From Glycomyces algeriensis (GTDB lineage Bacteria; Actinomycetota; Actinomycetes; Mycobacteriales; Micromonosporaceae): a DNA stretch of 61,695 nucleotides. The position numbers and the translations under genes are program-made. A model generated the notes under the pieces. That model had not been told where the DNA came from. It saw only the letters and a program-made list of their open reading frames with translations, and searched no databases. Where the stretch lies: NCBI RefSeq assembly GCF_027622855.1, contig NZ_JAPZVR010000018.1, positions 24,363-86,057 on the forward strand, in the 5' to 3' direction. Below are positions 32,383 to 41,035 of the stretch, in pieces. Each line of letters starts with the position of its first letter. Position 1 is the first letter of the stretch.

Positions 32383-32420
32383 CGGAAAAAGGGCCGCGCA
32401 TGTGCGCGGCCCTTTTTCCG
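32383..32420. terminator. Bidirectional terminator
   Basis: An 18-bp perfect stem (32383-32400/32403-32420) with A-tract and T-tract on its outer sides, between the convergent SIP and LCP1 genes. Confidence 0.95.
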
Positions 32421-32430
32421 TCGCCTCGAA

Positions 32431-33537
32431 TCAGTCCGAGGTCGCGCTCGCGGTCTCCTCGACCGTCTCGGTCGTCGTCTTCCCCGGGGTCTTGACCCAC
32501 TCGGGGTACTGCGTCATCCACTGGTCGAGCGTGTCGTCCTGCAGTGCGGACCACAGCGCGTCGGCCGCCTCCTGCTCGGCGCCCTCGTGGGTCAGGACGA
32601 TCGAGACCTCCTCGCCGCCCAGGTAGGTCTGGTCGGTCGTCGAGGGCACCTGGATGCTGGTGATGCTCTCGGGGTCGATGTCGCGCAGGTTCACCGCGAG
32701 GTCGGTGATGGTCCACTTCTCGGGCTTGTCAATGGTCAGGGAGTCGCCGAAGCCCTCCAGGATCTCGGTCAGCTTGCCCGGGTCCGTGAGGTAGCCCTTC
32801 TCCTTGAACGCCTTCAGGAGCGCCTTGATCGCCTGCTGCTGCATGGCCTGGCGGCCGTAGTCGCCGCCGCGGCCCTCCTCCCAGTCCGAGTCCCAGGACC
32901 AGCCGTAGCGCTGCCGGATGAGGTCGAGCGACTCGTCCTTGTCGTACATCGCGCAGCCCTCGGGGAAGACCCGCTCGTCGCCGTGGATCGACTGGATCTC
33001 GTGCCAGGGGCAGAGCTCGATCTCGCCGACCATGTCGACCAGGCCGAGGAAGCCCTCGAAGTCGACGGTGGCGCCCATGTGGAACTCGACGCCCGTGAGG
33101 TCGTAGATCGTCTGCACCACGTTCGGGCGCGTCACCTCCCAGTCGCCGCTGATCGACGCCGAGTGGTTGATCTTGTTCTCGCAGGGGTTGTTGCTGTACC
33201 CGGGGCCGCAGTCGGGGATCTCCACCCACAGGTCGCGGGGGAGCGACACCATCGTGGTCTCGGTCAGGTCCTCGTTGATGTGGACGAGGATCATCGTGTC
33301 CGAGCGGGTCGAGTCGCCCTGCTTGTCGACGCCGAGCACCAGGATGTTCAGCGGGCCCTTGATCTCCTCGACCTCCGCCTGCGCGTCCCCGAGGATGTTC
33401 TCGTTCGGGACGGCGTTCTCGGCGGTGGTCGACGCGAACTGGGTCACGCCTGCGGTCGCGCCGGCGACGACCATGGTGAGGCCGCCCGCGTACATCATCA
33501 GGTGCGCCCACCAGGGCGCTCCGCTCTTGCCGGCCAT
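32431..33537 (-). CDS. LytR-CpsA-Psr (LCP) family protein 1
   Basis: A 368-aa LCP enzyme, a phosphotransferase that attaches undecaprenyl-phosphate-linked glycopolymers to peptidoglycan. One N-terminal helix (AHLMMYAGGLTMVVAGATAG) anchors an extracytoplasmic LCP domain with LNILVLGVDKQGDSTRSDTMILVHI (about 62-88) and SLPRDLWVEIP, and the later DYGRQAMQQQA. Two Cys pairs (DCG...NPC; LCPW...EGC) may form disulfides. The C-terminal ~100 residues after the LCP core are Glu/Thr-rich. Very similar to LCP2, 96 nt upstream (about 60% identity by eye). GGAG is 5-6 nt before the ATG. Confidence 0.93.
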   Translation of the reverse strand: MAGKSGAPWWAHLMMYAGGLTMVVAGATAGVTQFASTTAENAVPNENILGDAQAEVEEIKGPLNILVLGVDKQGDSTRSDTMILVHINEDLTETTMVSLPRDLWVEIPDCGPGYSNNPCENKINHSASISGDWEVTRPNVVQTIYDLTGVEFHMGATVDFEGFLGLVDMVGEIELCPWHEIQSIHGDERVFPEGCAMYDKDESLDLIRQRYGWSWDSDWEEGRGGDYGRQAMQQQAIKALLKAFKEKGYLTDPGKLTEILEGFGDSLTIDKPEKWTITDLAVNLRDIDPESITSIQVPSTTDQTYLGGEEVSIVLTHEGAEQEAADALWSALQDDTLDQWMTQYPEWVKTPGKTTTETVEETASATSD

Positions 33538-33633
33538 GTGTCACTCCTGGGGTCAGATGCCCATTGCCGTAGGAGTCACGTTCGAGCGGGTACCGGCGGT
33601 TGCATCGGAGCCCTGTGGTCTTGCCGGGCCGTG

Positions 33634-34728
33634 TCAGTCGACGGTGGCGGCGTCCGTCGGCTCGGTGGTGGTCTCGGTCGCGGCGTTCCCGGTCTGCTTG
33701 ACCCACTGCGGGTACTGCGCGATCCACTGGTCCATGGTGTCGTCCTGGAGCGCGCTCCAGAGGGCGTCCGCCGCGATCTGCTGCTCGCCCTCGGCGATCA
33801 CCTCCGAGTCGCCGACCTCGGTCTTCATCGAGGTCGCCGGCACCCGGATCGACGTGATGTCCTCGGGGTTGAGGTCGCGGAGGTTCATCGCCAGGTCGAC
33901 GGCGGTCAGGCCGTCGGGCAGGTCGAGCGTGAGCTTGCCCTGCAGGCCCTCGAACAGCTCGGTCAGCTTGCCGACGTCCTTGTGGTACCCGTCGGCCTTG
34001 AGCTCCTTGATGAGCGCCTTGATCGCCTGCTGCTGCATCGCCTGGCGGCCGTAGTCGCCGCCGAGGCCGTTCTCCCAGTCGGTCCAGCCGTACCGCTGGC
34101 GGATGAGGTCGAGCGACTCCTCCTTGTCGTAGTAGGCGCAGCCCTCGGGGAAGAAGCGCTTGTCGCCGTGGATGGACGTGATGTCCTCCCACGGGCAGAG
34201 CTCGATCTCGCCGACCAGGTCGACCAGGTCCATGAAGCCGTTGAAGTCGACGGTGGCGCCCATGTGGAACTCGACGCCGGTGAGGTTGTAGATCGTGTCG
34301 ACCACGTTCGCGCGGGTCTTTTCCCAGTCGTCGCTGATCGACGCCGCGTGGTTGAGCTTCTGCATGCAGGGGTCGTCGCCCCAGTCGGGGCCGCAGTCGG
34401 GGATCTCGACGTAGAGGTCCCGCGGCAGCGACACCATCGACACGTCGGTCAGGTCCTCGTTGACGTGCACCATGATCATGGTGTCCGAGCGGGTGGAGCC
34501 GCCCTGCTTGTCCACGCCGAGCACCAGGATGTTCAGCGGGCCGGTGATGTTCTCGACGTCCATCTCGGCCTGCGAGCCGCCGAGGATGTCCTCGTTCTCG
34601 ACCGCGCCGTTCGCGGTCATCACGCCGATCTGCGTCACCGCGGCCGCGCCGCCGGCGACGACCATGGTCAGACCGCCCGCGTACAGCATCACATGGGCCC
34701 ACCAGGGGGCGCCGCTCTTGCCAGCCAT
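33634..34728 (-). CDS. LytR-CpsA-Psr (LCP) family protein 2
   Basis: A 364-aa paralogue of LCP1 with the same first residues (MAGKSGAPWWAH), anchor helix, LCP motifs (VDKQGGSTRSDTMIMVHV; SLPRDLYVEIPDCG; LIRQRYGW; DYGRQAMQQQA) and equally placed cysteines. GGAGG lies 3 nt before ATG. An AT-rich island lies just upstream and may hold the promoter of LCP2-LCP1. Both proteins probably act on the outer face of the membrane in wall-glycopolymer ligation. Confidence 0.93.
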   Translation of the reverse strand: MAGKSGAPWWAHVMLYAGGLTMVVAGGAAAVTQIGVMTANGAVENEDILGGSQAEMDVENITGPLNILVLGVDKQGGSTRSDTMIMVHVNEDLTDVSMVSLPRDLYVEIPDCGPDWGDDPCMQKLNHAASISDDWEKTRANVVDTIYNLTGVEFHMGATVDFNGFMDLVDLVGEIELCPWEDITSIHGDKRFFPEGCAYYDKEESLDLIRQRYGWTDWENGLGGDYGRQAMQQQAIKALIKELKADGYHKDVGKLTELFEGLQGKLTLDLPDGLTAVDLAMNLRDLNPEDITSIRVPATSMKTEVGDSEVIAEGEQQIAADALWSALQDDTMDQWIAQYPQWVKQTGNAATETTTEPTDAATVD

Positions 34729-34744
34729 GCTCCTCCAAGCGTCA

Positions 34745-34790
34745 GGTCAGCATTATTCATTATGTATAACGCTTTGATAAACGCGAGGGG
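34745..34790 (-). promoter_or_regulatory. AT-rich promoter-like island upstream of LCP2
   Basis: A sharp drop in GC with overlapping TATACAT/CATAAT-like hexamers on the minus strand. No well-spaced -35 could be assigned. Confidence 0.35.
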
Positions 34791-34819
34791 TTGCAACGGG
34801 CGGGTCCTGCGAAGATACC

Positions 34820-35971
34820 TCAGTTCACCGTCGGCTCGTCGCTGGGCGACTCCTCGCCGGCGGCCTGTCCGCCGTCGGCCGGAACGGTCGCGCAGTCCGG
34901 TTTCGAATCGCCGCTGAGCCACTTGTCGTTCGCGCACGCCCACTCGTTGATGGTGTCGTTCGCGATCGCGTCCCACAGCGAGTCGGCCGCGGTCTGCTCG
35001 TCGGTGCCCTCGTGGATCAGCACATACGAGGTCCCGTACATCTCCCCCTCCGAGGAGGGCGTGCCGATCGAGATGATCTCGTTCGGGTCCACGTCGCGCA
35101 TCTGCGTGATCAGGTCGATGAGGTTGTAGCCGCCCACGTCCAGGGTCAGCGCGTCACCGAAGCTGTTGAGCAGGTCGACGGCCTTCGTCGGGTCGGTCGC
35201 GTAGCCCTTCTCCTTGGCCCGCTCCAGGATCTTCTTGATCGCCTGCTGCTGCATCTTCTGGCGGCCGAAGTCGCCCCAGGTGCCGTTGGCGTAGTCCTCG
35301 TCGGAGTCCCACCCGTACCGCTGGCGCACCAGGTCGAGGGCGTCCTCCTTGTTGTACTCGGCGCAGCCCTCCGGGTAGGTCTTCTTGTCGCCGTGGATCG
35401 AGGTGATCTCGTGCCAGGGGCACAGCTCGATCGTGCCGAGCTCGTCGACCATGTCGAGGAAGCCCTCGAAGTTCGCGATCGCGCCGCCGTCGAACTGGAT
35501 CCCGGTGAGGTGCGTGATCGTCTCGGCGGTGTTCTGGAACGACTCGCCCCAGTCCTCGGAGTACGCGAACGCCTCGGTCAGCTTCGTCTCCGAGTCCGGG
35601 ATGCCCGAGGGGATCTCCACGTACAGGTCGCGCGGCAGCGAGATCATGCTGACCTGCGTGAGGTCCTCGTTGACGTGCACGATGATGTCCGCGTCCGTGC
35701 GGGCCTCGCCCCCGGCGCCCACGCGCTCGTCCGTGCCGAGCACCAGGAAGTTGAGCGGGCCGGTGATCTTCGCGCCCTCTTCGCTCTCGATCCGCTGGTC
35801 GCCGAGCAGGTCCGCCTGGTTCACCGAGTCCTCGAGGACGTTCACGCTCACCTGCGCGGCGATCGCGCCGCCGCCGGAGACGATCATGACCATCGAGCCG
35901 GAGACGACCATGGCCTTCGCCCACCAGGGCGACGATGCCTTGGCGACGGCATGCTTCATCGGGCTGCCCAT
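34820..35971 (-). CDS. LytR-CpsA-Psr (LCP) family protein 3
   Basis: A 383-aa LCP paralogue, more diverged than LCP1/2. The anchor helix follows KASSPWWAKAMVVSG. The phosphate-binding segment reads LNFLVLGTDERVGAGGEARTDADIIVHV, so the usual R-x-D-T is R-T-D-A here; SLPRDLYVEIP, LVRQRYGWDS and DFGRQKMQQQA are conserved. The Cys pair LCPW...EGC is kept, the other (DCG...NPC) is lost. GGGAGAGG is directly upstream of ATG 35971; an in-frame upstream ATG (36043) is possible. The start overlaps the end of the upstream zinc-ribbon frame by 16 nt. Confidence 0.9.
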   Translation of the reverse strand: MGSPMKHAVAKASSPWWAKAMVVSGSMVMIVSGGGAIAAQVSVNVLEDSVNQADLLGDQRIESEEGAKITGPLNFLVLGTDERVGAGGEARTDADIIVHVNEDLTQVSMISLPRDLYVEIPSGIPDSETKLTEAFAYSEDWGESFQNTAETITHLTGIQFDGGAIANFEGFLDMVDELGTIELCPWHEITSIHGDKKTYPEGCAEYNKEDALDLVRQRYGWDSDEDYANGTWGDFGRQKMQQQAIKKILERAKEKGYATDPTKAVDLLNSFGDALTLDVGGYNLIDLITQMRDVDPNEIISIGTPSSEGEMYGTSYVLIHEGTDEQTAADSLWDAIANDTINEWACANDKWLSGDSKPDCATVPADGGQAAGEESPSDEPTVN

Positions 35972-37110
35972 TGCCTCTCCCGGAACGTTCTGCGGGGTGT
36001 CGAGGCGCCCGCGGGGGAGGCCGGCGCACTCAGGGGGGTGCACGCGCAGCTCAGTCGGCGCGTGGCGTTCCAGGAACCATAGAGCATGAGCATTGCGTAC
36101 ATGCTTCCTCTACCGTTCGGCAGCCTTGCGAGACAGGAGAAAAGGGATAAAAAGCAGAAATACAGTATGGCTCCCGCCACAGCCAACGCGAGGACCGTCG
36201 CAGCAACCAGTTTCGCGGCGCTGAGCGGCCGCTCGCCCACCACTCGGCCGGTCTCCCCGTGCACCGCGACCATCCGCCGCCGCCCCCGGTGCGGGTACGA
36301 GACCAGCCACGCCGGCAGCAGCACCAGCCGGTACCCCAGTTCCGCGTACGCCGTCTCGATGCTCGGCACGTGCTGCTCGTCCCCGCCCACCCGGGCCCGC
36401 ACCTCGCGCTCCACCTCGGCCGCCATCCGGGCCTTCGCGAGCTCCAGGCCCACCTCCGGCTCCAGGTCGTACCCCTGCGTCCAGTACCCGTCGAGCATCC
36501 CCGGCTCGAACCCCACCGCCGCGTCGAGCCTCCAGTCCCGCAGCAGGTCGGCCAGGGCCGTCCCCTCCAGCCGCACCGTCGCCGCCACCGGCACCGCCGC
36601 GAAGTCCCGGTCCACCACGCCCGCCGCCGGCGCCCACCTGAGCCCGCGCACCCGGCCGCCGCCGCCCTTCGCCCACTGATAGTCGCCCCGAGCCGCCCGG
36701 TACCGCGACCGCGTACGCGCCCGCCACACCCAGAACGGCAGGTACGCGCCCCGGAACGACGACGACTCGTCGATCTTCCGGAACTCCCGCGGCGTGAACC
36801 ACGGCCGCCGCGCCCACGCCCGCAGGAGGTGTCGCGCCCGGGCCCGGTCCACCCGGAACGGCACGATCGCCTCGGGGGCGGTCAGCTCCGCCGGGGTGTC
36901 GTCGGCGTACCGCAGCCTCGGCTTGGGCGCCAACGCGGTCCAGTCCGGGTCCACGAGCCGCCGCGAGGCCGGGCGCCCGTGCAGCTCCGTGCCGCACGCG
37001 TCGCAGGCGACCACTGTCGCGCCGGGGGCCGCCCGCAGCGGCTCGCCGCAGGCGCTGCACGGGAGCACACCGTGCGGACTTCGAGGCAGCAAAGCCCACC
37101 ATCCTTCCAT
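35956..37110 (-). CDS. Zinc-ribbon membrane protein of unknown function
   Basis: About 384 aa. A four-Cys zinc ribbon (CSACGE...CDACGTEL, residues ~16-43) precedes a ~240-residue domain (PFRVDRARARHLLRAWARRPWF; GAYLPFWVWRARTRSRY; LVLLPAWLVSYPHRGRRRMVAVHGETGRVVGERP), then a C-terminal transmembrane helix (LVAATVLALAVAGAILYFCF). This layout is known from uncharacterised proteins sometimes mislabelled as PriA-like. The last ~60 residues after the helix look non-typical and overlap LCP3; a different-frame stop at 36110 would end the protein just after the helix, so a frameshift or run-on is possible. The start (ATG 37110) is provisional. Confidence 0.65.
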   Translation of the reverse strand: MEGWWALLPRSPHGVLPCSACGEPLRAAPGATVVACDACGTELHGRPASRRLVDPDWTALAPKPRLRYADDTPAELTAPEAIVPFRVDRARARHLLRAWARRPWFTPREFRKIDESSSFRGAYLPFWVWRARTRSRYRAARGDYQWAKGGGGRVRGLRWAPAAGVVDRDFAAVPVAATVRLEGTALADLLRDWRLDAAVGFEPGMLDGYWTQGYDLEPEVGLELAKARMAAEVEREVRARVGGDEQHVPSIETAYAELGYRLVLLPAWLVSYPHRGRRRMVAVHGETGRVVGERPLSAAKLVAATVLALAVAGAILYFCFLSLFSCLARLPNGRGSMYAMLMLYGSWNATRRLSCACTPLSAPASPAGASTPRRTFRERQWAAR

Positions 37111-37255
37111 ATCGGGCACTGCCTGTACTTTATGCGCCACAGGCAGGGCACGGAGGAAAACGGTTAGGGCACTTGACTCTTCGAGAACACAAGGCGAATG
37201 CCGCCACGACGTGCGCCACTGGATATATCGGCTCCGCGGTGGCAGGATAGAGCGC

Positions 37256-38836
37256 GTGACGCCACGGAGGGGGATCACGTCTGCGCGTGATTATGCCGAT
37301 CAGTACCGGCGTCTGCGCGCCCTCATGCGGTCCGGCCAGGTCGCCGAGGCCGTCGCCGAGGCCACCTGGATCGTCTACAACTCCGACACCGTGCACCAGC
37401 GCGCCCAGGCATGGCTCTTCATCCTCCAGGGCCAGATCTCCCAGCGCGCCACCGACAAGATCCCCGGCACCATCGACCAGGCCGGCGCAGCCGTCTCCCG
37501 CTGCCAGGACCCCCGCCTCACCGGCAAATACCACGCCCTCGCCGCCTGGTACTACCACCACTACATCAAGGCCCTCGGCCTCACCGCCGAGCAGCTCGTC
37601 CTCTCCCGCCGCGCCCTCCAGGCCATGACCGAGGAGAGCCAGGCCGCCGTCGACGCCTGGTACGACCTCGCCGTGATCCTCTCCAACTGCGGCTACCAGC
37701 AGCAGGCCTCGCACGCGCTCGACGAGTGCCACACCCTGGCCGAGCGCACCGGGGTCGGCCGCTCCTCCGTCGAAGGCGTCGAGGTCCGCGTCCGCGACGC
37801 CCTGCTGCGCTACTACACCGGCGACGCCAGGGCCTGCAACTACCTGCTGCTCAAGGAGCTGCGCCGTGTCAAACCGGGCCTGCACGAGCTCGACACCCGC
37901 GAGCTCGAGTGGATCCACTACGCGCTGGCGCGGGTGAGCCTGCTCGGGGTGGGCGAGAACTGGACCGTGGAGCACCTGCTGCCGGAGGAGACCTCCTCAG
38001 TGGAGGCGATGGACCTGCGCACGCTCGCGCGGGCGTCGCGGCTCATCGCGCAGGCGCGCGGCCTGGAGGCACTGGAAGTGCTGGAGGCGCGCGACATCGG
38101 GGACGAGACCCTCGGGGTGATGGAGCCGCAGCACCTCAAGTCGCTGGCGCTGGTGGCGAAGGGCGACCACGCGGCGTCGATCCTGGCGGCGCACGCGACG
38201 ACGTACGCGCTGTACAAGCAGATCAACGAGTTCCACTCGATCTACCTGGACTCGGCCGGGGCCCTGGTGGACCGGGACCAGCTGCGGCGGGCCGTCGCGG
38301 GCTGGGCGGACCGGGCGAACACCGACGACCTGACGGGCCTGCCGAACCGGCGCCGCCTCGACGAGTTCCTGTCCGGTGTGGACAGCGACGGGATGATCGC
38401 GGTGCTGGACCTGGACGGGTTCAAGGCGGTCAACGACACGCACGGCCACCAGGCCGGCGACACCATCCTGCAGCGGGTCGCGGCGCTCCTGTCGAGCGTG
38501 GTGCGCACCGGGGACCTGTTGGCGCGCACCGGAGGCGACGAGTTCATCCTGGTCCTGCCGGGCGCGACCGAGTACGACGCGGACGCGGTGTCGCAGCGCA
38601 TCCGGGTGGCGGTGTCGAGCGAGAACTGGGAGTACTCGGTGCCGGGCACGCCCGTCGACGTGTCGATCGGGTGGGCGCGGCTGGCCGCCGGCGGCAACCC
38701 CTCGCAGACGCTGTGGGCCGCCGACCAGGCGATGTACCAGATGAAGCGGTCGCGCAAGAGCTTCTGGGAGGGGAGCGGCTTAATGGCCCCCCGTCAGGAC
38801 CTCGGCCGTGACCCCGTTCAGGAGCACGGCTCGTAA
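37256..38836 (+). CDS. Diguanylate cyclase (GGDEF) with N-terminal TPR-like region
   Basis: A 526-aa cytosolic protein. Residues ~1-340 are helical and TPR-like (AVAEATWIVYNSD, AQAWLFILQGQISQR, NCGYQQQASHALDECHTLAERTG), probably the sensory or partner-binding part. Residues ~355-510 form a GGDEF domain that makes c-di-GMP from two GTP: DDLTGLPNRRRL, DLDGFKAVNDTHGHQAGD and an intact RTGGDEF. RTGD five residues before GGDEF is a complete inhibitory I-site, so product feedback is expected. GTG 37256 follows a weak -10 (CAGGAT) by 7 nt. The last 19 nt overlap the convergent GH114 gene. Confidence 0.9.
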   Translation: MTPRRGITSARDYADQYRRLRALMRSGQVAEAVAEATWIVYNSDTVHQRAQAWLFILQGQISQRATDKIPGTIDQAGAAVSRCQDPRLTGKYHALAAWYYHHYIKALGLTAEQLVLSRRALQAMTEESQAAVDAWYDLAVILSNCGYQQQASHALDECHTLAERTGVGRSSVEGVEVRVRDALLRYYTGDARACNYLLLKELRRVKPGLHELDTRELEWIHYALARVSLLGVGENWTVEHLLPEETSSVEAMDLRTLARASRLIAQARGLEALEVLEARDIGDETLGVMEPQHLKSLALVAKGDHAASILAAHATTYALYKQINEFHSIYLDSAGALVDRDQLRRAVAGWADRANTDDLTGLPNRRRLDEFLSGVDSDGMIAVLDLDGFKAVNDTHGHQAGDTILQRVAALLSSVVRTGDLLARTGGDEFILVLPGATEYDADAVSQRIRVAVSSENWEYSVPGTPVDVSIGWARLAAGGNPSQTLWAADQAMYQMKRSRKSFWEGSGLMAPRQDLGRDPVQEHGS

Positions 38837-39744
38837 ACCGTGTCGAGGTCGACGCCGGCGACCGCGCCCGCGAAGCCCTCCTCCGCGTAGTGTGCGCACG
38901 CGGCGGCGACGTTGGCCGGATCGGCGGCGTAGTCGACGGCGAGCACGAGCTTACCGGCGTCGTGGATCGCGCGCGTGTTGGCGAGGTTCTCGGCGCACCA
39001 CTCCTCGGCGCAGGGCTCGTCCGCGTTGAGGAAGAACAGCTCCTCGATCCCGATGCCGTCGATCGCGTCGAGGTAGCCGGGGTATTCGCGCAGCTCGGGG
39101 GAGTTCTGCGGCAGGACGGCGAGGTCGTCGCCCGCATAGGCGTCGACGGCGATGACGAGGTCGACCATCTTCTGCGCCAGTGACTCCCGGGTCTCGCCGG
39201 GGGCGAGCGCGAGGTCGATCTCCTCGTAGGCGTTCGGCACGTCGAGGTACACGCCGTCGAACCCGGCGGCCTTGGCCTGGTCGAGCCGCGGCCGCATGAC
39301 CAGGTCCCACCACTGCGGGTCCCAGTACTCGACGAAGTACTCGTCGGGCCAGTCGCCCCACTGGTTGAGCACCATGTCAGTGGCGGCGACGGCCTCGTGT
39401 TCGGGCCGGTAGGTCTCGATGGAGCCCATGGTGAAGTACGCGTAGACGGTCTTGCCGGAGTCCTTGAGGGCGGTGATCTCCTCGGCGGTGAAGTAGCCTT
39501 CGCCGCCGTCGCGGGCGAGGTCGATGACGGCCGCGTCGTGCGGGGCCGCGACGAGCGCGCCGAGCCCGTCGTCCTCATAGCCGGAGAGCTGGTAGATCCA
39601 GGTCGCGGGCGCGTCGGCGGAGGGGGGTCCGACCGAGCCCGCGTCGGTCGGCGTCGCGGTGGCCGACTCGATCCCCACGCCGCCGCCGGAACAGGCGGCG
39701 AGCAGCAGCGGCAGTGCGAGCAGCGCGGCGCGAAGGCGTTTCAT
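38818..39744 (-). CDS. GH114-family (endo-alpha-1,4-polygalactosaminidase-like) lipoprotein
   Basis: A 308-aa secreted lipoprotein: signal MKRLRAALLALPLLLAAC with lipobox, a ~30-residue Thr/Ala linker, then a TIM-barrel GH114/TM1410 domain (WIYQLSGYEDD, VIDLARDGGEGYFTAEEI, YFTMGSIETYRPEH, WDLVMRPRLDQAKAAGFDGVYLDVPNAYEEI). The D-V-x-N-A segment at the end of strand 4 is the likely catalytic region. Such enzymes cleave galactosamine-rich polymers. The start at 39744 is preferred because an upstream ATG (39756) lies inside the -10 TATGCT. Confidence 0.87.
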   Translation of the reverse strand: MKRLRAALLALPLLLAACSGGGVGIESATATPTDAGSVGPPSADAPATWIYQLSGYEDDGLGALVAAPHDAAVIDLARDGGEGYFTAEEITALKDSGKTVYAYFTMGSIETYRPEHEAVAATDMVLNQWGDWPDEYFVEYWDPQWWDLVMRPRLDQAKAAGFDGVYLDVPNAYEEIDLALAPGETRESLAQKMVDLVIAVDAYAGDDLAVLPQNSPELREYPGYLDAIDGIGIEELFFLNADEPCAEEWCAENLANTRAIHDAGKLVLAVDYAADPANVAAACAHYAEEGFAGAVAGVDLDTVYEPCS

Positions 39745-39751
39745 GCGCTGC

Positions 39752-39757
39752 AGCATA
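39752..39757 (-). promoter_or_regulatory. -10 element, leaderless GH114 gene
   Basis: TATGCT on the minus strand, 7 nt before ATG 39744; it contains the rejected upstream ATG. Confidence 0.55.
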
Positions 39758-39888
39758 AGCGACGCGCGCCCCGAACCGGCTCCGCGGCGATCGGCCGCCA
39801 GGCGATGTCGGACCCGGCGCGTACCTTCGAAACCGGGGGCGCCTGCGAACGCCCGATTTGCCCCGGACGCTCCGCTCAGGTTCGCCGG

Positions 39889-40710
39889 TCAGTACGCGCT
39901 GATCGCCTCGGCGACCGCTTCCACCGCGAGGGCCCGCACCACGTCGACCGAGGCCTCCAGACCACCCGTGGAGGCCGCGACGAACGCGTCGCCGTCCATC
40001 CGCGTGTGCACCGGGCTGATCGCCTTCGCGAGGCCGTCGTGCGCGCCCTGCGCGACCAGGGCGCATTCGACCTTGTCGAGCCGCGCGTTGGTGACGACGA
40101 CGCCGATGGTGGTGTTCCGCCCGAACGCGCCGGTCGCGAACCCTTCGGGCCGCAGCAGCTCGCGGTCCAGCGGCCCGGGTTCGCCGAACGCGTTCACCGC
40201 GGCGAGCGCGCACACCGCCACGGGCCCTGCCCACACGGTGGCCGTGCGCAGGCCGGACGGCAGGGTCACGCCCCGCCACTGCCCCACGGTGGCGCCCCGG
40301 CCCGCGCCGATCGGCCCGTCCAGGGCCGGCTCGAACGGCGCCATCGCCGCGTCGCACGCTTCATAGCCTTGGGCCGCACCGGGAACGTTGCCCGAGCCGT
40401 CGAGGTCGAAGAGCCCGAGGGTCGGCACGATCGGCACGGGCCCGCCGGTGGTCAGGACGCCGCGGTCGTGCTCGGCCAGCCACTGCATCACGCCGTCGGC
40501 CGCGGCCAGCCCGAAGGCGGATCCGCCGGTGAGGAGCACCGCGTCGATGCCCGTGTTCGCGCGCAGGGGGTCGAGCAGCTCGATCTCGCGGCTGGCCGGG
40601 GCCCCGCCGCGCACCTCGCCCGAAGCGGTGGTGGCCTCCTCGAACAGCAGCACCGTGCAGCCGGTGTGCTCGCCGGTCCAGTGCCCGACGCGAACTCCCA
40701 AGTCCCGCAT
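39889..40710 (-). CDS. P1 family peptidase (DmpA-like, self-processing)
   Basis: A 273-aa member of the DmpA/BapA aminopeptidase family, which self-cleaves to expose an N-terminal nucleophile. GGAPASREIELLDP, LLTGGSAFGLAAADGVMQWL, IGAGRGATVG and the processing region FGRNTTIGVVVTNARLDK (cleavage expected before one of the Thr residues) are present, followed by HDGLAKAISPVHTRMDGDAFVAAS. ATG 40710 is set by TACTCT 6 nt upstream (leaderless). Probably cytosolic: no signal peptide. Substrates of such enzymes are D-amino-acid or beta-peptides; not predictable here. Confidence 0.9.
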   Translation of the reverse strand: MRDLGVRVGHWTGEHTGCTVLLFEEATTASGEVRGGAPASREIELLDPLRANTGIDAVLLTGGSAFGLAAADGVMQWLAEHDRGVLTTGGPVPIVPTLGLFDLDGSGNVPGAAQGYEACDAAMAPFEPALDGPIGAGRGATVGQWRGVTLPSGLRTATVWAGPVAVCALAAVNAFGEPGPLDRELLRPEGFATGAFGRNTTIGVVVTNARLDKVECALVAQGAHDGLAKAISPVHTRMDGDAFVAASTGGLEASVDVVRALAVEAVAEAISAY

Positions 40711-40716
40711 CCGGAA

Positions 40717-40722
40717 AGAGTA
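40717..40722 (-). promoter_or_regulatory. -10 element, leaderless P1 peptidase
   Basis: TACTCT on the minus strand, 6 nt before the ATG. Confidence 0.5.
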
Positions 40723-40859
40723 CCGCCGGGCCGCCCGGAACCGCTCCTGGAATTCGATAACCGAACGGTAACTAAGCTCATTGTGGACAGTGTTGCGGGA
40801 CACCTGTGACCCACGCAAAATACCTGGATTTACCGGACGCCAACGCCTTAGCATTGATT

Positions 40860-40961
40860 ACGAAGCCGAGGGAAGCAGGAACGGGGCGGTGAACCCGCAG
40901 ACGTTCTGAAGGCCCCGGCCCGGAGGCGGTCCAGCGAGACCGCGCCGGACTCCCGCTTCGT
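40860..40961 (+). ncRNA. Structured 5' leader, three-way junction candidate
   Basis: A closing helix ACGAAGC/GCTTCGT (40860-40866/40955-40961) continues as GGGA/TCCC (40870-40873/40951-40954). It encloses CGGGGC/GCCCCG (40882-40887/40912-40917) and GCGGTC/GACCGC (40926-40931/40938-40943, extended by CGG/CCG). It lies 75 nt upstream of a 72-aa gene, and a possible -10 (TAAGCT) is near 40772. I do not recognise a known riboswitch class. Confidence 0.45.
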
Positions 40962-41035
40962 CGACAATGGCGTCATCGACGAGCGGTTCCCCAAGAAATA
41001 CAAAAACCGGCTCACCCTGCCGGGAAGGAATCATC

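Noticed and set aside
40860..40961. c-di-AMP (ydaO) or cobalamin riboswitch
   Set aside because: GGTGAACCC is suggestive, but the other conserved segments of those classes are missing, so it is listed only as an unclassified structured leader.
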